From NCBI GenBank assembly GCA_963576565.1, contig OY755042.1, forward strand, positions 17,273,272 through 17,337,271: 64,000 bases of DNA, written 5' to 3'. Of the stretch, positions 1 to 11,100 are shown piece by piece (within the stretch, counting starts at the first letter, position 1; each line of letters starts with the position of its first letter). The stretch is from Aspidapion aeneum (lineage: Eukaryota > Arthropoda > Insecta > Coleoptera > Brentidae). A program made the translations under genes and the position numbers. The notes beneath the pieces were generated by a model. That model did no database searches, was not told the origin of the DNA, and saw nothing but the letters and a program-made list of their open reading frames with translations.

Positions 1-243
1 GTTAGTTTTGATTTTTTTAAAATATACTTCGATATGTCGCTACATTATTTGACAATTGTCAAAAGTTTAGGGTTATGTTTATTATTTTTTTCTAAAAACT
101 AGTTGATTGGTTGAAAATTTCACAAACTCTGAATTCAAATTATTGTGCATATTTATTGTGGACACCATGAAGAGTGTTTAATGGCATTTATAAACCACTC
201 TTAACTTTATTAACAAATTATGAAGAAAAATACAAGTAGTTAC

Positions 244-320
244 CTATGGAATGGCACTCCCTTCCTTTTCTCGGACATTATTCCACAAACCGCACATGTT
301 TTACGTGAATAATATCCCAT
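244..320 (-). CDS. First coding exon of a THAP-like zinc-finger gene (partial)
   Basis: Read on the minus strand, ATG at 320-318 opens 25 codons plus 2 nt and ends at a GT donor (243-242). The peptide contains CAVC, a KRKG run and VPFH. A Cys-x2-Cys pair close to the initiator Met, followed after about a dozen residues by a V-x-F-H motif, is the start of a THAP-type C2CH DNA-binding domain. The remaining Cys and His ligands would be in the next exon, beyond the left edge. The start was chosen because it is the first ATG after an A-rich leader, and the exon ends within the codon that follows FH. THAP proteins are sequence-specific DNA-binding factors or P-element-type transposase relatives; which applies here cannot be told from 25 residues. 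Confidence 0.55.
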
Positions 321-780
321 TTTTTACAGAAAAAAAATTTGCACGACCAACGCAAAACACCGCAAAATGTAAATAAGCAACAAAGATAGCCTCCATCCAC
401 ACAGTACCTGTGTGTCTACATGACAAGACACACGCATGCGCACTTGAAAATTCGCATCCGCGAATTTAAATTTGCCATTGTTTCAAAAGCCAGTTATGAC
501 GGCTTCACTTTTCGATTCTTTAAACATTTATATTTATGCTATAACGTATTTGTGAATAACTAAGAACGCTAAAATTCAATTATCCTGGCTATTTATTTAA
601 TCCTTAACATTAACTGCCAGATATATATTTTATCTGAACATGTCTCTATTTACGAATTACTTGCAACAAACAGTATTAAATAAAATAAACTAAAATAAGA
701 AAAAACAATGATTCCTATCGTAAACTATAAACTAAATATTATAACTACAAAGTAATTTACAAATAGATAAAAACAGGCAT
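321..780 (-). promoter_or_regulatory. Probable 5' flank of the THAP-like gene
   Basis: This stretch lies directly upstream of the minus-strand start codon. It is less AT-rich around 400-470, with CpG-containing motifs near 430-465. I see no TATA box. Its role as a promoter is inferred from position only. Confidence 0.3.
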
Positions 781-960
781 AGTATAACTAAAATTAAACA
801 AAAACAAATAAATAAATATAAATAAATAAATAAATAAGACGTTATATACCATAAATCTTACAATAAATAAGTACATTTTAATAAATAAATTAAATAAATA
901 GTTGGCACAAATTACAAATTTAAAAATTAAAATTTTTTATTTTATTTTATTTTTAAATAA
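780..960. repeat. Low-complexity (AAAT)n-type tract
   Basis: AAATAAAT-type simple sequence and A/T runs with no reading frame. The flanking 961-1161 is also AT-rich and holds nothing I recognise. Confidence 0.7.
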
Positions 961-1161
961 AGTACATTACTTGATGTAAGCATATACATAATATTACGTT
1001 TACGGATGTAAGTATCGTATTAAGTTTTAAACGTAATCGCATTTATTGCTCTATTTTACGCAATATGTACTTATTAGAATACCAGTTAAACTTAGTTTCT
1101 AGGATTTATTGACGCAAAGTTCAAATTTCATCCTAAAATCATTTGTTTATCTATCTTTATA

Positions 1162-1743
1162 GTTGGGAGCCTAAGAAGGAAATTATGGTCTGCATGTTCG
1201 CGTACAGAAATGACATTTAGAATAGAGTTAGTAGACACCTAGAGGCGCAATTTTAGAAATGGTGCTCCGATGGAACCCTGTACACGGCCAGGGTACAGAG
1301 GCGTACTTGTTTAGACAGGAAAAAGTTATAAATTAAATATAAAACTTATTTCGCGTACATTTTAAAAAATCTGTAAAAATTACTGGTTGGAAAAATATTT
1401 TTCTAAAGGACCGCCCTCGACACCCACACCAAAAATTTCTCAAAAAAAAAAAATCTTTTTTATTTCTTGGATGAAAATAGACCATTTTTATCAACTAGAA
1501 TAAAGGTATATATGTCGTTATAATCGGTGCCAAGTTTCGTTGCTATTGCTCCGGCTTTACATTTGAATTTTATAGGAAAGTTTAATGAGATATGTGCAAA
1601 TGCAATAAAAAATAAGCAAAGTGTCTTTGCTCTGAACTAGAATCAGTATGAGCATTACTTTGTAAAATAATACCATGCTATAATCGTGTCAAATTTCATT
1701 ACAGTACGCAAAAATGCAGATAAAAGCGGCTAAGGCTCCCAAC
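1162..1743. mobile_element. TIR element (MITE-like) with TA flanks
   Basis: The left end GTTGGGAGCCTAAG and the right end (inverse, GTTGGGAGCCTTAG) are inverted repeats. Similarity continues inward past a shared GCGTAC block. TA dinucleotides flank both ends (1160-1161 and 1744-1745), as in Tc1/mariner-type insertions. There is no transposase frame, so it is non-autonomous. It lies downstream of the last exon of the long minus-strand gene. Confidence 0.6.
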
Positions 1744-1914
1744 TATTAACTATGTATGAAAAATACACTTAGTAATATCATATAATTTTTCGCGTATCAA
1801 CTAACAGGACTAGAAATACTACCGTCCGTAAGAAGAAATTCGCCTGTAGGGCTTACAGTTTTACAGTTTTTTATTGTTTTCTAATTTTGAAAGAAACAGA
1901 AAACAAAAATCATT

Positions 1915-1920
1915 TTTATT
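1915..1920 (-). terminator. Poly(A) signal AATAAA of the long minus-strand gene
   Basis: TTTATT on the plus strand reads AATAAA on the minus strand, about 107 nt downstream of the stop codon at 2029-2027. This is the first good signal after the last exon. Confidence 0.5.
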
Positions 1921-2026
1921 TAAAAATTTTAAGACAATAAAATTTCTACATGCGGCTTTCTTCTTAGGGACGGCAGAAGCAAAATATAAAACTCAAACCT
2001 GGCTTATTAAAAACTCGGACTGGGGA

Positions 2027-2171
2027 TTACAATTCGGTGTTAATGGCGCAGGTTGGATAAAGCCTAAGACAATCCCTGCCATCTTGACCATCCCTTGCTG
2101 CTTGGATGTACTTGTAGAATCTAACTACAGCTGCATTGGTAGAAGTTGGTTTTTGAAGTTCGTTAGCATCC
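2027..2171 (-). CDS. Terminal exon of the long minus-strand host gene
   Basis: After a T-rich acceptor (AG at 2173-2172) the minus strand reads G plus 47 codons and TAA. The single G completes an Arg codon left open by the exon at 23967-24154. The peptide has a Lys-Pro-Thr stretch, then a VVRFYKYIQAARDGQDG segment and ends with C-L-R-L-Y-P-T-C. I recall this type of C-terminal end from uncharacterised insect proteins, but that is memory and I cannot search. The two cysteines could pair with the two in the preceding exon, which would suggest an extracellular or luminal domain. The function is unknown. Confidence 0.75.
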
Positions 2172-2239
2172 CTAAAAAAAAGATGTTAAGCGCTACAAAA
2201 TATGTGCCTGAAGAATTATGTGTGCAGAATTTATTTTAG

Positions 2240-4028
2240 GAATTTTTTCAAGTGTACGGTCTTTTCAAAAATGTTCCTTGGCAAATTAAAATTTAGGTAA
2301 ATCAGGCAATCAGCTTAATTTTGAAAGTGGTCATTATCTCTAGAACCAGAGTGGGAAAAATATAATTTATAAAAACTGCGCCAACCAGCCCCGCTCTCCC
2401 CTACGCCGCCAGTTCTGCTGACATATTACAAGAGTTATCAGGTTTTCATTTCCTCGCTAGTTCAGTATGTTCTCTTCTCTTGGGTACATATTTTAATCTC
2501 TCTAAGAGAATCTGTTACGACAGCATCTAAACTTCATCTGTTTTGCTCTAGGTGCCGCCAAAGTTCTTTTCCATGCGTCAAAATTGTCTCGATTATGTCT
2601 GTGTGTCTGTTTATATCTCTGCCCATTGCGTTGTATAAAGCCCTTATAGAAGTCAATGTCTCTGCCTCATATTTCTGAAGGAGTTTCAACACAGATTTTC
2701 AGTTCTTATAATTCAAAATTAAGCTGCATCCTTTGGGAACCTTTATCTTTGCATAAAAATAAGGCAAATATTTCCTATTAATGTGTGTCAGAAAATGCTT
2801 CCTCAGGGAACCACGATTTCAATATGAAACTTTAAAGACGATTTTTTTCTTTATAACTTTAAAACCCTTAACAATTACAAATTGGAAATTAATGTAGTTA
2901 TTCTTATTAAAATTGTCATTAATAAACATACGCAAATCAGACATTTTGCAAATTTGATGTTCTTGTAAATGGTACGCCCTATCGAACTGAAGTATACTTT
3001 TTTACGTAGAAATTTCTAAAATTTTATAATTTTTAAACAAAGTCGTATTATCCTTAAGAGTAAAAAAATAGATATGTTTTTTTTTTACCCTTACCCTCTA
3101 ACGCATGTAACACAATTCAACAAAATTTTAAAATTGTGAAATTACAATCATATTTATAGTTTTTGCAAAGTTACTTGAATAACTCCCAATACGGGGTTCT
3201 ATCGATTTCATCAAATTTTGCTTCATTCTGCCCTTCAAAACTTATTCAAATTCATATAAAATCTTCCTGGTATAATTTCAACCCTACCGACAGAGAAAAG
3301 CCGCGACTCTTTGCGGTCCGACGACAAAGCATTTGTTATCGGACCGACCGAGCACAGGTGGATAGACGGCACCGGATTGGCAGATTTGTTTGAAATGCGC
3401 TTTTAATTGCTTTCGGGTGTGCTTTTCGGAACCCCTTTAGTCGGCAGTATGCAGAGTTAGAAAATAAACCAGTGTCGTTTCTGTAGGTGTAGCAATAGAA
3501 AGTTTTATTATCTATTTTTATTTCTTTAGTTTACGCCATAATTAAATGAAATAATTTTCATGAGTATATCTACCGCCGCTGCCCTTGTCACTTTCTATAA
3601 AGGATATGCCGATGGTCGGCTTTTATCTTTGTTCAACTGACTGCAAAAACTATACTACCAAATGTTTATATAGTAGACCAATTTTCAAAATTTAATTGTA
3701 AATGGTTTTAAAGTAACCTAGAAGAAGAGGAAATAGTCCTTAAGTTATTTTATTCAAAGAGGGGTGGCACCCTGTGGAAGCATTTTCGGACCCATATTAA
3801 TTATTTTTGCTTTAAATTTATGCAAGGATGACGCTTCGGAAATGGTGTCGCTTACATTTCAATCACTCTGTATAATCATCTCACAGCTCCTATTTTTCTG
3901 TTAGTTTTCTTAACTGTAAATTTCCTTCCCAGCTCATGATTGGCAAAAACTAGAGTTGATAGATAATAATTACTCTCTTTTATTATAACATTCCCTTTCC
4001 CAGAGATACTGGAGAAGACCACACCGGT
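2240..4028. other. Intronic sequence without a recognised gene
   Basis: Short frames only. There is a GC-richer patch near 2380-2450 and another near 3290-3380, likely decayed repeat material, but I cannot assign a family. The 5' end of the LINE may start somewhere in the last few hundred bases. Confidence 0.5.
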
Positions 4029-4888
4029 ATGAAAGGCGGAGAGGAAGGAAGGAAAGGAAGAAAGGCAACCCTTCTTTTTGTGGAAACTAAAAAAGAAAAA
4101 ACACAGCGGTTTCTGACTCATGAGCGGCTGCAAACAGCGTCTGTCCCAGATTGGGCGGTTGAATATAAACTCACTAACACGCCGGGCAAGTGTAGTGTTT
4201 TAATGCCAATACCCCCAATGGGAAAGATCATAGCGAATTTAAAAACAAAAGGAATTGGTCCCCAGGTGGGAAAGAAACTATCCGAATCCCACACCTCTAT
4301 GGTCTGCCTAACGGAATCTGGGGGAGGCAAAAATTCGCTTATGAGAAAAAGCATCCAACGCACAAAAACAAAACAAAAACTAGTAAAACTAACAATAGAA
4401 ACATATAACAATAGGACAATGAACACAGACGACAAAATAGAAGAACTGGAGGAAGAACTGACAAGGATAAAATGGGACATTTACGCCTGTCAGAAACCCG
4501 ACGAAAATCAGACTAAACTCCGGTAATCTACTATATCATAAAAGTAATGAAGATAATAGCAACTTCGGAGTAGGATTCATAATCAATAAAGCATTAAGTA
4601 AGCACATCCATACTTTTAAAGGAATCTCAGATCGCGTTGCCTATCTTACACTCAAAATGAAAAGAACACCACTTAAAGTAATTCAAGTATATGCCAAAAG
4701 CTATTAAAGAAAACAAAACCCATCTGACACTAGTAATGGGAGATTTCAATGCCAAATGAGGTAACCTTAATGAATTATCTAGAGGAAAAACAGCTTTATG
4801 TAATGAACTAATTCTATAGAAATAAATCGCAACAAAAGTGGACATGGCTCAGCCCTAATGGAATAACGAAAAATGAAATTGATTACAT
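4029..4888 (+). pseudogene. RTE-type LINE, 5' part: decayed endonuclease domain
   Basis: The plus-strand frame from 4029 encodes IEELEEELTRIKWDI near its end, the start of an apurinic-type endonuclease as in RTE elements (usual form: E-L-E-x-E-L-x-x-I-K-W-D). A stop then follows. Further endonuclease blocks continue in shifted or interrupted frames: GVGFIINK and a VAYLTLKM..LKVIQVYA block (about 4575-4700), MGDFNAK followed at once by a stop (from 4736), and TWLSPNG..KNEIDYI (about 4843-4888). Several stops and shifts make it a pseudogene. The frame is cut at codon level by the LTR element and resumes at 21574 as LTTDKNIVRDVTVLN, the usual continuation of this domain. Confidence 0.8.
4885..4888. 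repeat. Target site duplication ACAT (left copy)
   Basis: ACAT here and at 21570-21573 flank the LTR element. Removing the element and one copy restores GATTACATATTGACT, which keeps the LINE endonuclease frame I-D-Y-I-L. A 4-bp duplication is typical of Ty3/gypsy integrases. Confidence 0.85.
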
Positions 4889-4929
4889 TATGTAACGTGT
4901 CATTTTTACGTTTAAGACAACGTTACATA
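4889..4929. repeat. 10-bp perfect inverted repeat at the LTR edge
   Basis: TATGTAACGT (4889-4898) and ACGTTACATA (4920-4929) are exact reverse complements separated by 21 bases. The left arm begins exactly at the inferred LTR terminus. The same hairpin starts the 3' LTR at 18323. Confidence 0.8.
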
Positions 4930-6157
4930 TTTGTTTATTTAGGTAAATAATCAAGGCTCTTTGATTCGTCTTTCTGTACACAAAGTAAGGGTATTTTATA
5001 GAGCTAGGTTTGGAGGTTATATAGTGTCTAGGAAGTTACCTTAAAAGGAGGCATTCCATCGAATTACTGTGGACACTACGCACATCGCATTATCTGGACA
5101 TCGTAATTGGAATTTAAGATCACAGGCTTCGGGAAAATCACATAAAAAACTTTTGACTGTTTTGTTTATCTGAAATTTCATAGTTTTCGTTGACTGTCAT
5201 GACAATGAACAGCGATTCTGCTGGGGAATGGCGGCGTTGCCGCATCACAAATGGTTTCAGTAACAGGAAGGAAACATTTAGATGAACATTTCATTCCCTT
5301 ACGTTTATTTCGAGGATATTGGGACAATCCGAACCTCATATCCTTCACGGATTAACTAGTTTTGATAATACGAAAACATATTTGGGTCGACCAGGAACAA
5401 CCGAGGCTCCGCCACTTTGATATCTTTATTAATTTGATAGGGAAAGGATAAAATAAATACGAGTTATGCACTTTTGTAAAGGGGAGATAAACGAGGGATA
5501 AAAACCAAGACTAAAAGAATAAACGAAATCGTGTGAGTTAACATCTGAACACTCTTGTGCCTTTAAGCAATAGTTCAGTGTGTATTTTTGGGTTCAGGTT
5601 CAGAAACAACTTTATTACTGTAGAAATGTTTTACAAAAATGGCGTTAAACCATATGAATATTAGAGAAAACATTTATAAAGAGCGAAGGAAACTTTTGAC
5701 GAAGACTGTAACTGGAGTGCAACTAAATTCTGCGCTCAGTATAGCGTTACTCATATGGGAATTGGTGAAGTGTTCGAATATTCCTGGGTTTGATGCATGC
5801 CCTGGTCTTCAGTAGTTGATTTTACAGTTGATGGTTTCAATGCTGAGCTTCTTATAGTCCGTCGGGTTATTCTTCTTCTACTTGATATGTTGGCGGGGGT
5901 CCGGTAGGCAAATGTTCGGTCTATGTATGGAGGGTGTCTCGACGTCCTTGTTATAAAAATTTCAACCGTGGCAATAGATCCGACAACACCTCAATGTGCG
6001 TTTACCTAATTGCAATGTCCCGTTGGTCGGTGCTGCCCCCTATATACCTGTATAGAACTATTGCTGTATGTCCTCATTGGTTAGTTTGAAAACCGCGGGT
6101 TTTTTCTTCCAGTCTTGCCACTGAAGGTAGAGATTTATTTTTGGCGAAAAAGTTTTT

Positions 6158-6166
6158 TATAAATAG
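6158..6166 (+). promoter_or_regulatory. TATA box of the LTR (TATAAATAG)
   Basis: The best TATA-like sequence in the LTR. It lies about 350 bases upstream of the first splice-like donor and about 870 upstream of the poly(A) signal. Transcription would start near 6190. The same sequence is present in the 3' LTR. Confidence 0.5.
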
Positions 6167-6509
6167 GTTTGCATCCTTTATTTGAATTTAACCGGGAAGA
6201 TTAGGTTGGTACTATTGCGGTTTACCGTCCCCACTCCCCACCAAATTTACAAAACGGTTTCCGGCCACTTCATTATTCTGGTATTCTCGACGAAGTGCTT
6301 TGTCTCTCTTTGCTAACAAATTTTGGCTGGGTCGACAACAGTTTCTGGGATCGCCTTTGTTTTTGGTTTTGGCACTGCAGCGAATTGTAGGAGATATCCC
6401 AGAAACTGTACAAGTGAGTCCGTCGTGTCTAGGGTAATCTAGAGTGACGCTCGCACCCTGTTTGAGGGGATTTAAGTCGGCCTACGCCATTTGTACGGAA
6501 AGAGCAGCG

Positions 6510-6711
6510 GTAAGTTCGATTTTATTTTTTTTCATTTTTTTTTTATTTGAGTACTCTTCAAGATAATATTTGCCTCCCAAATTGTAGTTATTTTTCGTGT
6601 GAAATGTACTTTTTTTGACAACAGACGTGGGGAATTTTTGGCGTTTTTATATTTTTCTTTTAACCACGTGTTGGATAAAAACTATATATTGTTTTTCTCC
6701 TTTGTCTACAG
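6510..6711 (+). other. Candidate intron 1 within the LTR
   Basis: Donor AGCG|GTAAGT at 6510 and acceptor TTTGTCTACAG ending at 6711, with T-rich sequence between. The flanks are GC-rich compared with the intron. The signals are conserved in the 3' LTR. Assignment rests on consensus splice sites and composition only. Confidence 0.5.
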
Positions 6712-6785
6712 CCCTGTCCATTCCATCGGCAGCGGTGCTGGACGCTGGTGGGAAGCCGGACGAGCCAGTTCTAACCCTGGGAAAG
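6712..6785 (+). other. Candidate 74-nt non-coding exon in the LTR
   Basis: GC-rich segment (over 55% by eye) bounded by a polypyrimidine acceptor and donor AAAG|GTACGT at 6786. A second candidate intron follows to an acceptor TTTTCCACAG ending at 6883. The exon-like segment from 6884 ends at CCAAG|GTAGGA (donor 7068). No long frame runs through it. Confidence 0.45.
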
Positions 6786-7025
6786 GTACGTAGGGTTATT
6801 TTAGTTCATCTGTTTAAATCTGCTGTATTTTATTGAGTCGACATGGGGTTCTCCAGGAAACTGAAACATTTCATTTTCCACAGGGTTTTATGCTCGGGCA
6901 AGAAGCCAGCAACCTTTTGACCACCATGTGCTGCCCTAGCACCATGTGCTGAGCGGGCACGAGGGGAGACGCGGGCAAACCAGGAGCATCAGTCGCAGGA
7001 GGAGAACAACACCACTTCCAGGTTT

Positions 7026-7031
7026 AATAAA
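7026..7031 (+). terminator. LTR poly(A) signal AATAAA (5' copy)
   Basis: AATAAA followed by CA-rich sequence. The copy at 20459-20464 in the 3' LTR would end the element transcript. The 5' copy must be bypassed or spliced around for full-length RNA. Confidence 0.5.
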
Positions 7032-8140
7032 ACACCAAACTCACAATTAAATAATTGCAGGACCAAGGTAGGAGCAAGCCTTTAGACATAACCATTTCAT
7101 ATAATTTTTTTCAATATAATTTGGACAATCTTTTCATATAATTTTCAGTATAATTTAGACATTATCTTTCCAGATAACTTTTCAATATAATTTTAACATT
7201 GCTTGTAAACGCAAGGTAACGGTATGACGTCATAACCATAATTTTGCGGCGTATTTACTATATTGACTTGTCTTCCTTCATTTCATTTATTTAAGACAAT
7301 TTCTCCTGTGAAATTTGGAGTGTCTTGCTATTTTGGCCCGAACTTGTTTAATTTTTTTTAGCATATTTCATGTTTCTAATCTTAACTTCAGCCCTTAAAA
7401 TACACAAGATGAACTAAATTTTTGTATTATTTGTGCAACCCAGTGACCAACTTTGCGGAGACAAAAGAGAGATGAGATTATATGTTTTAGCGGTTTCCTT
7501 ACATTGTTCTACTTCATGGGGTGGATCTCGGACTGGGTTGCTGTCTGTCTCATTCTACCCAATGTAGAATGATGACAGCAGATATTTGGTCCAGATCTCC
7601 CCTATGATGGAACGATTGTGGAAGTGTATTTTTTTTAACAATCATTTATGTAACCGAGTCTCACACTACTGACTCAGATGTAGGTACACTATGACCTGTT
7701 AAAGGAGTCCATCTACCTGTAAAGTGCTTCTAGTTTTGTCATTTTGATTCAGTTAAAAATCTTTTAGAATTTTATCTCGTTTATTAGTCAATTTTTTTTT
7801 GTTTTTTTAATTACACAAATACTCTGGAAGCCTCGGAAGTAAGTAGAATTTCATTGTTTGGCTGCAACGTTTGGGTTGAACTGTATTTTATTTAAGATCT
7901 TCTTTGTAAAACATTGGTATTAAATAATGTGGCGCACTTAAAAGTTTCTTATTTCTGAACCCCCCCCTTCTCCACTGTATAAAAGTTACCGGGCATATCA
8001 ATGTTTTACCTAGCTGGAAAATACAGTTCTGCTTCCAGATATTTGTTTAATTATTCAATGGTTTTGTTGTGTCACAAAATGGCGGTAACGTCTTCAAGCT
8101 GCCACAAATGTCACACAACGCATTTTAATAGGCCACAAAT

Positions 8141-8154
8141 TGGCGCCCTACGTG
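8141..8154 (+). other. Primer binding site, tRNA-Lys type
   Basis: TGGCGCCCTACGTG lies 3 bases after the 5' LTR. As I recall it, the tRNA-Lys(1,2) primer site reads TGGCGCCCAACGTG, so 13 of 14 bases match. This site is used by many gypsy-group elements to prime minus-strand DNA. Confidence 0.75.
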
Positions 8155-11100
8155 TGTTTTGGCTAGTTTTTTTAACATCTGATGTAATTTTTTTTGGTTT
8201 TTTTTGAATTTGGAAAAGAAAAAGACAAAATTATTTTTAATTTTTTTTTTGAGAAAATTTTTTTGTGCTGCAGCCAAAGCCAGGTTAAAGGCTTTCAGTG
8301 GCTGTGGGTGGTTTTGACACTCAATCATTTTTTTTTTCATGAAAAACAAGATCATTGGTTTTTGGAAATAACATTTTTTAAAATATTTTTTAGTAATATT
8401 TGAACGTTGATTTGGAACTCGGTTTGTTGTTTTAGTAACCCTCTTAGTTTTTTATTAGCTTATCTTCACAAGTTTTTTCTTGGAAAATAAAAGATTCATT
8501 TTTATTTATTAAGGAAGAATAAGAGGATAAAAAAACATAGGAGTTTTTATTGAACAGAGTCCAACTCATGTTCTTAATTCTTTAAAGTTTTTGTAGGAAA
8601 AACATGTTTTAGTTTTTTAATTTTTTTTTTAAGAAAAATAAATACAACAATGTGAATTTACTTCAATTTTTTTTTGTTGATTTATAGGTGGATGGACCTC
8701 CAGACATGGTCTTTTTATGTTTTAAATATATGACATAAGTAGTGCGTTTTCTTCTAACAATTTTCTTTTGCAGGTTGCCTACTACTAATATGTTATTATT
8801 TCCTGCTTGTGATAAAATAGAAATTGTTTCACCGATTATTTTTTAGTGCAATCAATTTATTTAGGTCAACAAGTTATTTTTTTTTGGTGATTTTAATTTT
8901 TTGTGGGATATCACTACTTGGTATTTGGAATATTTTTACCGGGTTTCACACAAATTTTTCTTGGCTGAGTTGTTTTAAAGTAAATATAGCTTAACAGCTA
9001 GTAGATTTGTTTAGTTGAAAGTATTAATTAGTAATGAAAGAAAAGGAAAATGAGTTTATTTTGCTTTGTCATTTTCTTCTCTTGTTTTTTTTGGTGGTAA
9101 CTGTTGGATGACAATTAAGATCTTACGTCACTCAGTTACATCGGGTCAGAGGAGGGTACTACTACTAGTGTCGGCTCGGGAGGTTAGGAAACACAAGGCT
9201 AAAATCCCTAGAGTGACACCTTGGCTGAAGATCAATGCCAAAAGTCCAGTTGGCATTTTTTTTTGGGGTATTTTTTTTTGAAAGACAGTTTTTAGGTCGT
9301 TGGTTTAGTTGTCTAGTTGTGTTTCGTGACTGGTCAAATTTTTTTTGGTAGAAAATACAGCGTTGGGCTTTGGAGTGCATTTTTTAAAAAATGACCTACG
9401 GGTATTTCTATCAATTAAAGTTTTCTGGTTCACAATTATTTTTTCTGTATCCTGCTCCGGATTGAATACAGGGAAAATGAATTTGAAGCCCAACCAGATA
9501 TAATACCACAAAAGAAATGTTTAACTGAGACAGATATAGATGTAAGTTTTTTTGATTTTTTTTAGTTCATTTGTAGAGTTCATTTGTAAAGTTCAGTAAA
9601 TTTTTTTTAGTAATGTCATTTTGAGGCCGTGAAATTGGTCAGTGAATTTAAGAGAGACTTTCAACTAAATATAAATGCTAGGCGGGGGTAATTGGTAAAA
9701 ATATTTAAAAATTTTACTACTTTTAAATAATTTAATTTTTCTTAAAAAGATTAGTTTTTTCTGTAAACATAACTTCTCGAATTCTTGTTTTGGTCAAAAC
9801 GGTTTGTATAGTGGTCGTAGTTTTAAAGGGTGACCAGACAGGTTATATTTTTTGTAGGGGACCAAACAGGAATTTCTTGAGTTACAAAAGGTGAACTTTT
9901 TTTTGTCTTAGTTGATCAGGCAGGAATAAATAAATCTTTTTACTTCCGAATCATAATTTTAAATAACAAGATTTATTGGTTAAGTGTTTGGGTCTTATAG
10001 CAAAAAACGTTTTGTTTTTTGAGGATACTGGTATGCTATGGAATTATTTTAATTTCATGCCAAATATTGTTTGACGGCAGATATGCTAGTCTTCAGTTTT
10101 TTTGATAGTTTGCATTTCAGGACAGTGGCGTGTACTTAAGGGGGTCTTACATCTGCGCCCAATGTAAAGCAACTTCCAACTTACTTGCTTAGCTTTTTCA
10201 CTTAATCTTCGTTTTGTTGCTTCTGAAATTAAAGCGTTATGTTGGATAACGATGGATGGTGTTAGTCTGAGGAAGTACCTAGGTATTTAGGGATGAAAAC
10301 TTGGAAGTTGTGGACAATTGGGAAATAATTTTTTTTTATTTCATTTTTTTTTTAATTTTAAAATAATTTCATACTGGTGACCTCAGATAATGAAGCAAAA
10401 TTTTGTGGAATAAATGGGAAAGTGTTCAGGTTAAACAATAAATTTAAGATCATTGATTTCTAAAAAAAAAAAGATTCCAACCTAAGAATAAATTTAAAAA
10501 CAATAGGTTTTCTTTGATGCGACTAAACAATGATGAGGGCATATATTTTTTTTGTTATGCATAATATGATAGTAGTACCTTTTATATTGCAATAATTAGG
10601 GGTTTTCCTCCCGCGAGCTGGGTGGAAATGGAAGAAATGGTTCGGAGTGTAGAAATCGAGGAACGAGGACTTCCTGCTAATCTTTTTAGGATTTCGCAAC
10701 CTCGGTTTTCGCTAAATTAAAATACATCCAAATTTGGCCTACAGGCTGAATCTCACATCTTCCAGGACCTTGCAGATTTGCGGAGAAAGAAAATTTTTGT
10801 GATCTGTTTAGTTATGATAGGAATTAAAATAGTAACATGCACATGAGGGAACTAAATATATTTAGGTTAAAAAGTAGTAAGAACACTGATCTGAACAGTT
10901 TTCCATAATAGTGTCCTATTTTCACAGGGTGCTTCAAAATATCTTCACCCTTTCTTTGAAATAAGATATTGTTTCGCCTGTGGGTGTTTGACCGTTTAAA
11001 AAATATATAGGGTCCAGATGGGATTGGAATGGAAATCACAAGTTTTTGGGTTTATTGACATTATACTTAGGAAATAGGGGAAATGTCTAATAAGAAGTTT

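Larger units (their letters stand above)
4889..8137 (+). repeat. 5' LTR (3249 bp)
   Basis: Starts TATGTAACG and ends GGCCACA. It matches 18323-21569 almost throughout. A TATA box at 6158 suggests U3 of about 1.3 kb; AATAAA at 7026 suggests R of about 0.85 kb, leaving about 1.1 kb of U5. Base composition rises sharply in the R segment, which carries splice-like sites. Short frames inside the LTR (for example 6599-6793) are not kept as genes. Confidence 0.9.

Noticed and set aside
1874..2239. 121-codon plus-strand frame
   Set aside because: It is antisense to the terminal exon of the host gene; the minus strand has the spliced, motif-bearing reading.
4118..4480. 120-codon minus frame with Ser-rich start
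   Set aside because: Antisense of the LINE endonuclease segment, whose plus frame has the recognisable E-L-E-x-E-L-x-x-I-K-W-D motif.
6599..6836. 64- and 73-codon frames in the 5' LTR, repeated at 20032-20269 in the 3' LTR
   Set aside because: They span the candidate splice sites and intron; duplication simply reflects the two LTRs.
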